From assembly GCF_016741875.1 (NCBI RefSeq), contig NZ_JAERRF010000020.1:1-64000 (forward strand): a DNA stretch of 64,000 nt, in the 5' to 3' direction. Positions 43,024 through 51,689 of the stretch are shown one piece after another; the stretch's first letter is position 1, and every line of letters starts with the position of its first letter. Below the pieces are notes generated by a model. That model did not search any database. It had not been told where the DNA came from and saw nothing but the letters and a program-made list of their open reading frames with translations. Source of the stretch: Streptomyces coffeae (lineage in GTDB: Bacteria > Actinomycetota > Actinomycetes > Streptomycetales > Streptomycetaceae). Both the position numbers and the translations under genes were made by a program.

Positions 43024-44700
43024 ATGACCGAAACTCAAAAGACCTGGTCCGAGACGGAATCGGCGCGGTACCGGGCCGCCGGACACTGGCAGGGGGTGAC
43101 CTTCGGCACCCTCCTGCGCCAAGGAGCAGCCGGTCATGGAGGGCGCGTCGCCCTGATCGACGGGGAACGGCGGTGGACCTACGCGGATCTGGACGCCGAG
43201 GCCGACCGTGTCGCCGGCGGACTGCGCGGGCTGGGGATCGGGCGGGGTGACCGCGTGGTGGTCCAGCTCCCCAACTCCGCCGAATTCGTGCTGGTCTGGT
43301 TCGGGTTGCAGCGGCTAGGGGCGGTTCCTGTGCACGCCATGCCCGGCCACCGGCGCCGGGAGATCGGCCATCTGGTGCGCGTGGCGGGTGCCGTGGCCTG
43401 TGTGGTGCCCGACCGGCACGCCAGGTTCGACCACCGGGAACTGATGCGCGAGGTGCGGGCGGAGCAGGGACCGGGCGGCTCGCTGCGGCACGTCGTCGTG
43501 GTCGGCGACCCCGGCCCGGACGACGACTTCGTCCCGTTCGAGGCGCTGCGGGTGGACCCGCCGTCCGCGTCCGGCCTCACCGCGACGGACTCCCTGCCCG
43601 CGCCCGACCCCGGCCCCGACCCTGACGACGGCGGAGCGGACCCCGCCGATGTCGCCCTCCTGCTGCTGTCCGGCGGCACCACGGGGCTTCCCAAACTCAT
43701 CCCGCGGACGCACGACGACTACGCCTACAACGCTCGCGCCTGCGCCCAGGTCTGCGCGCTCGACGCACGGACCGTGTACCTGGCGGTCCTGCCGATCGGG
43801 TTCAACTTCACCTTCGCCTGCCCCGGTGTGCTGGGTACCCTGATGGCCGGGGGAACCGTCGTGGTCGCGCCGGACCCCAGCCCGCAGACGGGGTTCACCC
43901 TCGTCGAGCGGGAGGGTGTGACCCTGACCTCCCTGACCCCGCCGCTCGTTCCCCACTGGATGGACGAGGCCGTGTCCAGTTCCTGGGACCTCGGGAGCCT
44001 CGCGGTGGTGCAGGTAGGCGGGGCGCGGCTGCCGGAGGACCACGCGCGCAAGCTCGGACCGGCACTCGGGGTGACCGTGCAACAGGTCTTCGGCATGGCA
44101 GAGGGACTGATCAACCTCACGCGCCTCGACGACCCCGAGGACCTCGTCTGCGCCACCCAGGGCCGCCCCGTCTCGCCGGACGACGAGATACTCGTGGTGG
44201 ACACCGACGGCAGGCCCGTGCCAGACGGTACGGCGGGTGAACTGCTCACCCGGGGCCCGTACACGCTGCGTGGCTACTACCGCGCTGAGGAGCACAACCG
44301 CACGGCGTTCACCCCGGACGGCTACTACCGGTCCGGCGACGTGGTGCGGCGTCTGCCGACCGGACACCTCGTGGTGGTGGGGCGGATCAAGGACCAGATC
44401 AACCGTGGCGGCGAGAAGATCGCCGCGGTCGAGGTGGAGGAAGAGTTGCTGACGCATCCGGCGATCACGGCGGCGGCACTGGTCGGGGTGCCGGACGAGC
44501 GCTGGGGTGAGCGGTCCGTCGCCTTCGTCGTCTGCGCGGGCGCCGCTCCCAGCGCGCGCGAGGTCGCCGCCCATCTGAGGGAGCGCGGGCTGGCCGGTCA
44601 CAAGGCGCCGGACGAGGTCGTCCAGGTTCCCGGCCTTCCGCTCACCGCTGTCGGGAAGGTCGACAAGGCGGCGCTGGCCCAGGGGTTTCTCCGGCCTTGA
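43024..44700 (+). CDS. Salicylate-AMP ligase (YbtE/MbtA/DhbE type)
   Basis: A 558-residue stand-alone adenylating enzyme with P-loop LLLLSGGTTGLPKLIPRTH, hinge YYRSGDVVRR, and catalytic Lys in TAVGKVDK. It activates an aryl acid with ATP and loads it onto the ArCP of the adjacent NRPS. The acid-pocket segment reads LPIGFNFTFACPG. Asn261 is the usual aryl-acid Asn, and Cys266 matches salicylate-using relatives (Ser in 2,3-dihydroxybenzoate users). The conserved His before Asn is Phe260, which is unusual. Transcribed alone, divergent from the NRPS operon, with the metal box between. An IS200/IS605 element lies just after its stop. Confidence 0.93.
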   Translation: MTETQKTWSETESARYRAAGHWQGVTFGTLLRQGAAGHGGRVALIDGERRWTYADLDAEADRVAGGLRGLGIGRGDRVVVQLPNSAEFVLVWFGLQRLGAVPVHAMPGHRRREIGHLVRVAGAVACVVPDRHARFDHRELMREVRAEQGPGGSLRHVVVVGDPGPDDDFVPFEALRVDPPSASGLTATDSLPAPDPGPDPDDGGADPADVALLLLSGGTTGLPKLIPRTHDDYAYNARACAQVCALDARTVYLAVLPIGFNFTFACPGVLGTLMAGGTVVVAPDPSPQTGFTLVEREGVTLTSLTPPLVPHWMDEAVSSSWDLGSLAVVQVGGARLPEDHARKLGPALGVTVQQVFGMAEGLINLTRLDDPEDLVCATQGRPVSPDDEILVVDTDGRPVPDGTAGELLTRGPYTLRGYYRAEEHNRTAFTPDGYYRSGDVVRRLPTGHLVVVGRIKDQINRGGEKIAAVEVEEELLTHPAITAAALVGVPDERWGERSVAFVVCAGAAPSAREVAAHLRERGLAGHKAPDEVVQVPGLPLTAVGKVDKAALAQGFLRP

Positions 44701-44713
44701 CGTGCTCCCTGGC

Positions 44714-45958
44714 CTAAAGTCCAGGGATTCCGGCCTGGGTCGTCTGACCCTTCCGGGGGCTTCCTGCTTCAACGCGCTGTGCGAGCACGTGTGCCCGTCT
44801 TACCGGCGCTCCACAGGCGTTTAGCGTCTCCACCCGTCCGGTGGCGACGATACGGCGTCCTTCGAAGAGGACGTTGCGTGCTGCGTTGTGGTCGCGGTCG
44901 TGCACGCTGCCGCACTCGCCGCACGTCCATTGCCTGACGTGCAGGGGTTTGGGGCCGTCCCGGAATCCGCAGGCCGAGCAGACTTGAGAGGACGGGAAGG
45001 CCCGGTTCACCTTGGCGAAGGTGCGGCCGTGCTTGACCGCCTTGTACTGGAGCATGCCGACGAACGCGGACCATCCCGCATCGTGCACGGACTTGGCGAG
45101 GCGGGTGCGGCCGAGGCCGGACACCGCGAGGTCTTCCACATACACCGCTTGGTTGTCGCGAATGATCTGCGTGGATGACTTGTGGTGCCAGTCCCGGCGC
45201 CGGTCCGCCACCTTGGCGTGCTGGCGCGCGACCCTGATGCGGGCCTTGGCTCGGTTCTTCGATCCCCTGGCCTTACGGGACAGCTCCCGCTGAAGACGCT
45301 TGAGTTTCTTCTCCGCCCGGCGCGGGAAGCGGGGGCTGTCGATCTTGCTGCCGTCGGACAGGACGGCGAAGGCGGACAGGCCGAGGTCGAGACCGGACTC
45401 TGCCTCCACCTCCGGGAGGATGTCCAGCCCGGTGTCCACGACGAAGCTGAGGAAGTACCGGCCGCAGCTGTCCTTGGTGACGGTCAGGGACGTGGGCACG
45501 GCCGGCAGCCGGCGGGACCATGTGACCTTGAGGTTGCCGACCTTGGCCACGTACACCGTGCCGTTCTCCTGGAGGGAGAAGGCGTTGGTGTTGAGGCGGA
45601 TCGACTGCCGGGTGTCTTTCTTCGACTTGTACCGGGGCGGCCCGGCCTTCCGGCCCTGCCGCGTGCCCTTGAGGCTGTCGAAGAAGCTTTTGTAGGCGGT
45701 GTCGAGGTCCCGCAGGGACTGTTGCAGGACGACCGCCGAGACGTCGGCGAGCCAGGCGCGTTCGGCGGTGCGCTTGGCCTGGGTGATGCGAAGCCGGGAC
45801 AGCTCGGCCGACTTCACATACGGCAGTCCTGCCGCGTGGGCTTCCTTGCGGTCGCGCAGGCAGTCGTTCCACACCACGCGGGCGCAGCCGAACGCATTCG
45901 CCAGCGCACGGCGCTGGGAGGCGTCCGGGTAGGCCCGGTAGTTGTAGCGGAGCTGCAT
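44714..45958 (-). CDS. tnpB: TnpB, RNA-guided nuclease of an IS605-type element
   Basis: From the ATG at 45958 the protein has 414 residues, normal for TnpB; the longer open frame upstream covers tnpA. RuvC-type acidic residues are visible in GLDLGLSAFAVL (Asp), AVYVEDLAVSGL (Glu) and HDRDHNAARNVL (Asp). The zinc ribbon is CSACG followed by CGECG. TnpB proteins, ancestors of Cas12, cut DNA at sites matching a guide in the RNA made from the element's right end, which helps keep the element. The gene appears intact. The C terminus runs into the right-end hairpin, as usual for the overlapping guide RNA. Confidence 0.9.
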   Translation of the reverse strand: MQLRYNYRAYPDASQRRALANAFGCARVVWNDCLRDRKEAHAAGLPYVKSAELSRLRITQAKRTAERAWLADVSAVVLQQSLRDLDTAYKSFFDSLKGTRQGRKAGPPRYKSKKDTRQSIRLNTNAFSLQENGTVYVAKVGNLKVTWSRRLPAVPTSLTVTKDSCGRYFLSFVVDTGLDILPEVEAESGLDLGLSAFAVLSDGSKIDSPRFPRRAEKKLKRLQRELSRKARGSKNRAKARIRVARQHAKVADRRRDWHHKSSTQIIRDNQAVYVEDLAVSGLGRTRLAKSVHDAGWSAFVGMLQYKAVKHGRTFAKVNRAFPSSQVCSACGFRDGPKPLHVRQWTCGECGSVHDRDHNAARNVLFEGRRIVATGRVETLNACGAPVRRAHVLAQRVEAGSPRKGQTTQAGIPGL

Positions 45959-45985
45959 AACCAAGACCCTACTACGATTGGTCTC

Positions 45986-46400
45986 ATGGATGGGCAGAAC
46001 GATTACAGGCGGGGCAGACATGTTGTTTCGGCGATGCATGTGATTTGGTCTTTGTGACGAGGTACCGGGCGGGGTGTTCGACGACGAGATGCGGACGCGC
46101 TGCGAAGAGATCATGCGGAAGGTGTGCGAGGACTTCGAGGCGGAGCTGAAGGAGTTCAACGGCGAACGCGATCACGTCCACCTCCTGATCAACTACCCGC
46201 CCAAGGTCGCCGTCTCGAAGCTGGTCAACAGCCTCAAGGGGGTCTCCGCCCGCCGGATACGGCAGGAGTTCACAGGTCAGATCAACCGCGCCATCATGCA
46301 CGGACACCTGTGGTCGCCCTCGTACTTCTCCGCATCATGCGGCGGAGCACCATTGGCCATCGTCCGCCAGTACATCGAGCAGCAAAAACGTCCGCTCTAA
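45986..46400 (+). pseudogene. tnpA: IS200-type TnpA transposase, one-base deletion
   Basis: The start MDGQNDYRRGRHVVS at 45986 and the main body (GVFDDEMRTRCEEIMRKV to YIEQQKRPL) are in different frames. Near 46039 the sequence GTGATTTGGTCTTTGTGACG, compared with the family reading HVHLVFVT, is explained by loss of a single C, which creates an early stop. The HUH motif is kept in DHVHLLINYPP downstream. With tnpA broken the element should not move on its own, although tnpB looks intact. Confidence 0.85.
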
Positions 46401-46599
46401 AGTGCACGTCAGAGCAGCCTTGAGATGCATTCATCCCCGACATGAACGCCGGGGCTTTCTGCAAGAGTCCCGGTAAGGCGTGGCGCTGAGGAGGGCCCGG
46501 TGAGCGGGGCGCTCCTCCTGTCGGCCGTAAGAAGGCCTTCACCCGCCGCTACTCCGGCACGGCGAGGACGGGACCGTCCGCGCAGGCGAGCAGCCCCCG

Positions 46600-47100
46600 G
46601 GTGACCGGGTGCTCGCCGATGTCTTCCACGTCATGGCCACCACCCGGCACGACACCGTCGTCACCCACTGGGCCATCGACCACCCTGTGCACGAGCTGTT
46701 TCCCGGCCTGCCGCAGCAGAAGTGGAAGCGCCGTTCCTGCGGCGACGGGGCCCACAGACGGCGCATCTACGACTGGGCCCGCGTCGAGATCCGGCCCTGG
46801 CACCGCGCAGACCGTCAGCACTGGGTTCTCGCCCGCCGCAGCGTGAGCAGGCCCGAGGAGATCTCCTAGTACATCGCCTACTGCCCGGCCGGGACCGCCT
46901 GGACGAGCTGATCCGCATCGCGGGCAGCCGATGGGCGGTGGAGGAATGTTTCCAGACCGCCAAGCAGACGCCTGATCACCCGCCTCACCGACCGCCGACC
47001 CACCCCGGTCGACCACATCCTGCACTGGTCACACTGGCGACGAAGACGCCAGCACCAAGCCCGCATCAGCCACTACAAACGACGCGGACACACCCCCTGA
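46600..47100 (+). pseudogene. IS701-type transposase remnant
   Basis: The frame beginning near 46609 carries MLADVFHVMATTRHDTVVTHW, cut internally, and then DWARVEIRPWHRADRQHWVLARR. After a stop at about 46867, other frames continue with YIAYCPAGTAWTS, LIRIAGSRWAVEECFQTAKQ and LTDRRPTPV. These are parts of an IS701-type DDE transposase; the WAVEECFQ stretch holds the catalytic Glu. The N-terminal half is missing. Confidence 0.7.
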
Positions 47101-47309
47101 AAGCTGCCCAGCACTCAGGACAAGCACCTTTGCAGTACTAGTAGTTGCACGGTGCGGATTACGCGGCCGACCTCGCGGAAGGTGACGTACGTGGCGTCTT
47201 GTGCGACCCGGACCGGAGCCTCTTGAGCAGCGTCACCGAGGAGATGGCGCCCTCGCGAACGGAGACGGCTACCCGCATCAGTGCCGGAACTGGGACTCGA
47301 TCAGGCGCC

Positions 47310-47543
47310 GCCCGCGGCGCCCGCCTCGGCCGGCCCCCGGCCATGACTCCCAAGCAGATCCAGCACGCCCGCGACCTGCTCAGCCGCCCGAAGAACACCG
47401 TCACCTCAATCGCGAAGCTCCTCGGTGTCTCGCACAACACCATCTACAAGTACGTGCCCGAGCTGAAAGGCGGTGGGCGGACCGGGCTCGCTGAGGCGGA
47501 GCCCGTACCCACTCTGCCCGGCCCCGCTGAGCCCGCCGAGTGA
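47310..47543 (+). pseudogene. Serine recombinase C-terminal HTH fragment
   Basis: GARLGRPPAMTPKQIQHARDLL followed by TSIAKLLGVSHNTIYKYVPEL is the C-terminal DNA-binding helix-turn-helix of resolvase/invertase-type serine recombinases. The catalytic N-terminal domain is absent; the upstream open frame has no similarity to it. It is probably what remains of a Tn3-type or IS607-type resolvase. Confidence 0.6.
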
Positions 47544-47595
47544 CTGCCGCCACGCAAAACGGCAGCTGAACTGAGACAGGGACTCAGCTTGTTCT

Positions 47596-49037
47596 TTATG
47601 GTCTGACCTGGTCACGTTCGGCGATGGTCTCGGGCCGCCTGACCGTTTTGCCCACGTCGTAGCGGGTGGCGGGGCGCCGGTTCTTCGAGCCGAGCGGCCT
47701 GCCGGGGCCGGGCCGGTTGGGTTTCGGCGCACGCGCCGGACAGGGCAAGTTCGGGCGGAGGTTCCTGAACCCCCGGCGGACCCTGGCGGGGGTGAGCCGG
47801 CCGGGCTCAGCCGGTTTCTCCCAGGGCCGCCGTAGGTCGGCGGCGGCCTGGCGGACGAGCCTCAGCTGGGTGTGGGCGGCGATGACGAGCCACGTCCAGC
47901 GGTCGCCAGCTTCGGGAGTGCGGATCTTCGGCCGGGTCCAGCCGAGGGTTTGCTTGATCATGCGGAAGGTGTGCTCCAGGTCGAACCTCCTCAGGAACGC
48001 CTGCCAGCGCACGTCGACGTCCTCGCCGGACAGCCCGGTGGCGGACGACCACAACCAAAGTGGCAGCGGGTCGTGGCCGCCGGGCAGGCGGTCGACCTCC
48101 AGGCGGATCAACGTGCCCTCGATGATGGGGAGTTCACCGGTGTGGTCGATCCACGCGGAACGGGTGGTCAGCCGGGGATGGATGCGGTCCCAGGCCATCG
48201 CGTGGACAGTGCCGTATCGGTCGGTGACCTGCGTCGTTGCCGCGTTCGGCTCGCCCCAGGTCTCCGGCTTGGCGAAGCGAAACTCCTTGCCGTGCTTGGG
48301 TGGGCGCCCACCTTGCGGCGGGGAGATCCAAGGCACCGGGACCGGCTTGCGCATCACCCGGTCCGAGCGCATCCTCCCGAGGACCTCCACCGGCAAGTCG
48401 GCCAGGAGGTGGGCCATGCGCGGGGCGTCGTACCCGGCGTCGAAGATGATCAGGATGTCACGGTCGCCGAAGTGCCACCGGCCCATCTCGATCAGGTCCT
48501 CGACCACCCGGCGGACCTGGGCGGCGGTGACTTCGGCGACATCGTCGGCGGGGCCCAGCCGCACGGCGTCCAGCAGCTGGCACCAGGAGGTCCTGATTCC
48601 AGGACAGCGACGAAGGAGTACGGCCAGCCGGGCACGAACTGGTCCGAGGACCGGCCGCTGCGGCCGTAGACGTGGCAGAACAGGCGATCCGGGCTGGTCG
48701 GGGCGTCCGGGCGGAGCCAGTGGCTGATGTCCACCGCCAGTACCAGGCGCTCATCGGCGGCCTGCGGCTGAGGGAGGCCGGCCAGCACCTGCCGCAGCCG
48801 CGGCACATCGACGTTGCCGCAGTTCAAAACGTCGTACATGGCCCCGTGACCACGCCGGTGCTCAGCCACCAGCGTCAGGTCCACTGGCGAGGTCACTGGG
48901 CCGTCCGCGCACAGCAATGCGTCGGCGAGCTCGAACAATTCGTCACGCCGGGCGGTCAGGCATGCGTAGAAGTCATCCCGGAAGTGTGACGCCACGACGA
49001 ACGGCTCCCGCTGGGCATCGTGATGCAGCAAACTCAA
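47596..49037 (-). pseudogene. IS4/DDE-type transposase, one frameshift
   Basis: The N-terminal part (SLLHHDAQREPFVVASHFR; LVLAVDISHWLRPD) starts at 49037. The larger C-terminal part (RDILIIFDAGYDAPRMAHLL; DLEHTFRMIKQTLGWTRPKIR) is in another frame. The switch near 48590 is explained by one missing base in the segment that should continue SWCQLLDAVRLGPADD. Asp residues (AVDIS, FDAGYD) and Glu (LEHTFR) of the DDE site are visible. The intact protein would be about 480 residues. Confidence 0.8.
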
Positions 49038-49042
49038 TTCTC

Positions 49043-49104
49043 CACGGCCTTCGTGCTGATCAGGTGCGTCTTTGGTCGGAGCACAGGATCAGACGAAGGC
49101 CGTG
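49043..49104. repeat. Inverted repeat upstream of the transposase
   Basis: CACGGCCTTCGTGCTGATCA (49043-49062) pairs with 49086-49104, nearly perfectly over 19 bases with a 23-base loop. It lies immediately 5' of the transposase start inside the element. It could act as a transcript-blocking hairpin that limits transposase expression from outside promoters (inference). Confidence 0.6.
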
Positions 49105-49229
49105 TTCACGTCCGGAGGATCCCCGTTCGAGTGATCATGTTCTGGGATGCCGTTCGACGACGGCCAGGTACCCTGCTGGCTTGCTCAGCCGGAGCGCAGC
49201 ACTTCTAGCCGAGCAGCCTTGTGGACTGC

Positions 49230-49433
49230 TCACGAAGACTCGCGCTGCGAGTGCCACGCCGCTGGGAGAGCGGCACCGAGGACTCCGCCGGCGCCACCGC
49301 CGAGCGCCAGGCCAATCCCCATGTTGTCGAAGACAGCCAACCCGAGCACGATCCCGAATGCGACTCCGATCACCATGCCGACAGCAAACCCTTTGCTGAT
49401 GGACGGCGCTCCGACATCCTCGTTGTTCGTCAC
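49230..49433 (-). CDS. Small glycine-rich membrane protein, possible IS passenger
   Basis: A 67-residue frame, MTNNEDVGAPSISKGFAVGM onward, has two hydrophobic spans (VGMVIGVAFGIVLGLAV and IGLALGGGAGGVLGAALPA) rich in spaced Gly, like glycine-zipper membrane proteins. It lies within the IS boundaries defined by the terminal repeats, upstream of the transposase. No function can be given. It may be a passenger or a native gene caught between two unrelated repeats. Confidence 0.5.
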   Translation of the reverse strand: MTNNEDVGAPSISKGFAVGMVIGVAFGIVLGLAVFDNMGIGLALGGGAGGVLGAALPAAWHSQRESS

Positions 49434-49514
49434 ACGGTCATTGTGCCGAACGAGCCTCCGGAGATGAGGTCCAATACGGCCAACCTTCAGCAGGCTGGAC
49501 CTTAAAGAACAAGT

Positions 49515-49720
49515 TCAGATGTTGGCCAGGGTGCGGTCCAGGAGGGGGAGCAAGCGATCCCAGTGGCCCTTCAGCCCGGAGGCGCTGAAAGTGTCGGTGT
49601 CGGACATGGTGAAGCCGTGGATGGTGCCAGGGTAGATCTCGGAGGTGTAGCCGACACCTGCGGCGTCCAGGGCTGGTTGAGCTCGCCGAGTGCCTCAGGT
49701 GTCATGTCTCCTTCGGCGTG
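49515..49720 (-). pseudogene. Dienelactone hydrolase family, C-terminal fragment
   Basis: The minus-strand frame ends YPGTIHGFTMSDTDTFSASG then HWDRLLPLLDRTLAN and a stop at 49515. It matches the C terminus of dienelactone hydrolases, including the catalytic His in GTIHGF. The frame breaks near 49680 and the body of the gene (Cys nucleophile region) is missing. The IS terminal repeat starts two bases after its stop codon. Confidence 0.65.
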
Positions 49721-49774
49721 GAAGGCCTTCGAGCCGATACACCACGATGACGTCCTACGCTCGGTGGTGATGCT

Positions 49775-50056
49775 GTGACGGCCGCCCGTACCGAACACCT
49801 TGTCACCCCGGGCACGTTCTCGCTCGACGGCGGCACCTGGCCCGTCAACAACGTGCGGAGCGTCGATGACGACCACGAGGTGATCGTCATCGACGCTCCG
49901 CACAACGCCGACGCCATCGCCAAGGCCATCAGCGACCACAGACTGAAAGCCATCGTGTGCACACACGCCCACAACGACCACATCGGCGCCACCCCGGCAC
50001 TGGCAGACCTGACCGGCGCACCGATCCTGCTACATCCGGACGACCGGCCGCTGTAG
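49775..50056 (+). pseudogene. MBL-fold hydrolase, truncated
   Basis: The 93 residues contain the metallo-beta-lactamase-fold signature CTHAHNDHIGATPAL (HxHxDH) after EVIVIDAPHNADAIAKAI, and match the first half of MBL hydrolases of about 210 residues. The frame ends at DDRPL and the remaining metal-binding His/Asp residues are lost. The following 320 bases to 50378 show no recognisable gene. Confidence 0.7.
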
Positions 50057-50378
50057 AAGAACACCCACCCCGCCCCGGGGCCCCGACAGCCACCTCAGCA
50101 ACCGACGCCACACCACCATGGCCAGCACCGAACTGGTCGCACCGCACACACCCGAACACACCTCCACGGCGACCTCCCCGCACACCCCAGACTGAAGCCA
50201 TCTCCACCGAAGACACACCCTCCGCCGACGGCCCGGCGCCACACCCCGCGCCTCTGACAGTCGCGAACCAGGTGGGCCCAGCACCGGATCGCCTCCAATG
50301 AAGGCTTTTTCACCTGTCGCCGTCCGGACGATGAGGTGACACGGTGACCAACCACGATGAGGCGGCGGCTGCCGACCG

Positions 50379-51130
50379 TTGACACTGGCTTGGGTGAGCC
50401 GGCACCTGGAGGCCGGCGAACGGATCGTCAGCACCGAGGCGTTGCAGGGCGGCATCACTGCCGAAATGCGGAGGCTGACCGTCGGCACGCGGGATGGAGG
50501 GACCCGTGACCTGGTGCTGCGGACCTTCGTCGACCCGTCCTTCGTGGAGGCGCGCCGAGGACTGGCTGAACAGGGAGGCCGGCGCCTTGACCCAGCTCAC
50601 GGGGACCGGTGTGTCGGCTCCTGGACTGGTCGCGGTTGATCCGACCGCCGCGCATTGCGAGTATCCGTCGCTCCTGATGACACATCTGGTGGGCCGGACG
50701 GTCCTCGATGATGAGGGATTGGAGACGCGCGTTCCTCTGCTGGCCGTCAACTCGTGGCGATCCACGCGTTGCGACCCGCCGAGCGGCCCCGGGAGTATGT
50801 GGCGTTGACGACCAGCCGACACCGTCGTCGTTCCGAAGGGCGCCGACGCGGCGGCATGGGCACCGGCGATCGACGTGATCCGCAAGCCCGCGCCGCCCTA
50901 TGAAGGGCGATTCCTGCACCGTGACTTCCAACCCGGCAACGTGCTGTTCGACGTGCCACCCTCAAGTCCGGCAGGTGCCCGGATCACCGGCGTCGTCGAC
51001 TGGGCGGCAACCTCCTGGGGCCCGGCGGACCTCGATGTCGAGCACTGCTCCACCACTCTCGCGCTGCTGCACGGCCCGACGTGCCATCAACGGCTGCCAC
51101 GGCCGGCGCTCATGAACGCACTGGGCGCGC
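50379..51130 (+). pseudogene. Aminoglycoside phosphotransferase-like kinase, decayed
   Basis: Pieces of an APH-family kinase appear in order but in several frames: LAWVSRHLEAGERIVSTEAL, then AEDWLNREAGALTQLTGTGV, LLMTHLVGRTVLDDEGL, and RFLHRDFQPGNVLFDV with ITGVVDWAATSWGPADLDVE. The HRDFQPGN loop and the metal-binding Asp of VVDWA are kept, but at least three frame changes prevent a full protein. The original substrate is not known; many family members are metabolic kinases, not resistance enzymes. Confidence 0.75.
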
Positions 51131-51189
51131 CTGCATGGGTCGAGTCTGTGGATTGCTGGTTGGCCCAGCGTGCGGGATGTAGGTAGGTC

Positions 51190-51689
51190 CAGATGGTCTG
51201 ATGAGCATCGCCTGACGGGAGTTCCATGCACCCCGCCCGCCGCGCCGAGGACCGCGATGACGTGAAGGGGAAGCTTCACCCAGTGCCTGCCCCACTCCCT
51301 CCGCCGGAACTGCCGGCACGGCGAGGTCCACCCCGTCCGGCAATGCCGATACATCGGGCAGGGTCGGCCTTTCGTCGAGCTGCCCGGCCCGGGCGGCCGA
51401 CCAGATGTACCTCGCCCCGGTAGCCGTTGGTGGCGAGGTTCTTCAGGTGGTTCCAGCGACCGAGCCGGGTTTGGCGGAAGCGCCGACGATCGCCAGCGCC
51501 CGAGGCCGGACGAACCGACGCGATACGACCTCGGCAGACGTACGCGGGCCATCCACCTCCCCCGTCTCCGCTCCGCCCGTTTCACTGTGGCTCGAGGTGA
51601 TACTCACTGCGACCTCCGAGACGTCCTTGCGCCGCAGGACCTGTTACCCAGGACTGGAGCGGGTTGCTGCCGCGTACAAGCCGAGCGGA
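51190..51689. other. No gene recognised
   Basis: About 500 bases between the decayed kinase and the hydratase-lyase. Open frames exist on both strands but show no family motif or convincing start. It is probably decayed sequence. Confidence 0.5.

Larger units (their letters stand above)
44702..46475. mobile_element. IS200/IS605-family element with divergent tnpA and tnpB
   Basis: Hairpins mark both edges: CCCTGG/CCAGGG near 44707-44726 overlapping the tnpB stop, and CCCCG/CGGGG near 46436-46454 after tnpA. Inside are minus-strand tnpB and plus-strand tnpA. Such elements move as single strands with no target duplication, so exact ends are uncertain. It begins within a few bases of the ligase stop codon and leaves the ligase gene intact. 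Confidence 0.75.
47588..49513. mobile_element. IS element with matching ends and one broken transposase
   Basis: CTTGTTCTTTATGGTC at 47588-47603 matches the complement of 49498-49513 at 15 of 16 positions, defining a 1926-bp element. The transposase stop codon (47596) falls inside the left repeat, a common IS design. Besides the transposase the element contains about 460 bases with a small open frame (49230-49433). Confidence 0.7.

Noticed and set aside
44714..46159. Longer form of TnpB (481 residues)
   Set aside because: The N-terminal extension covers tnpA sequence. MQLRYNYRAYPD at 45958 is the usual TnpB start.
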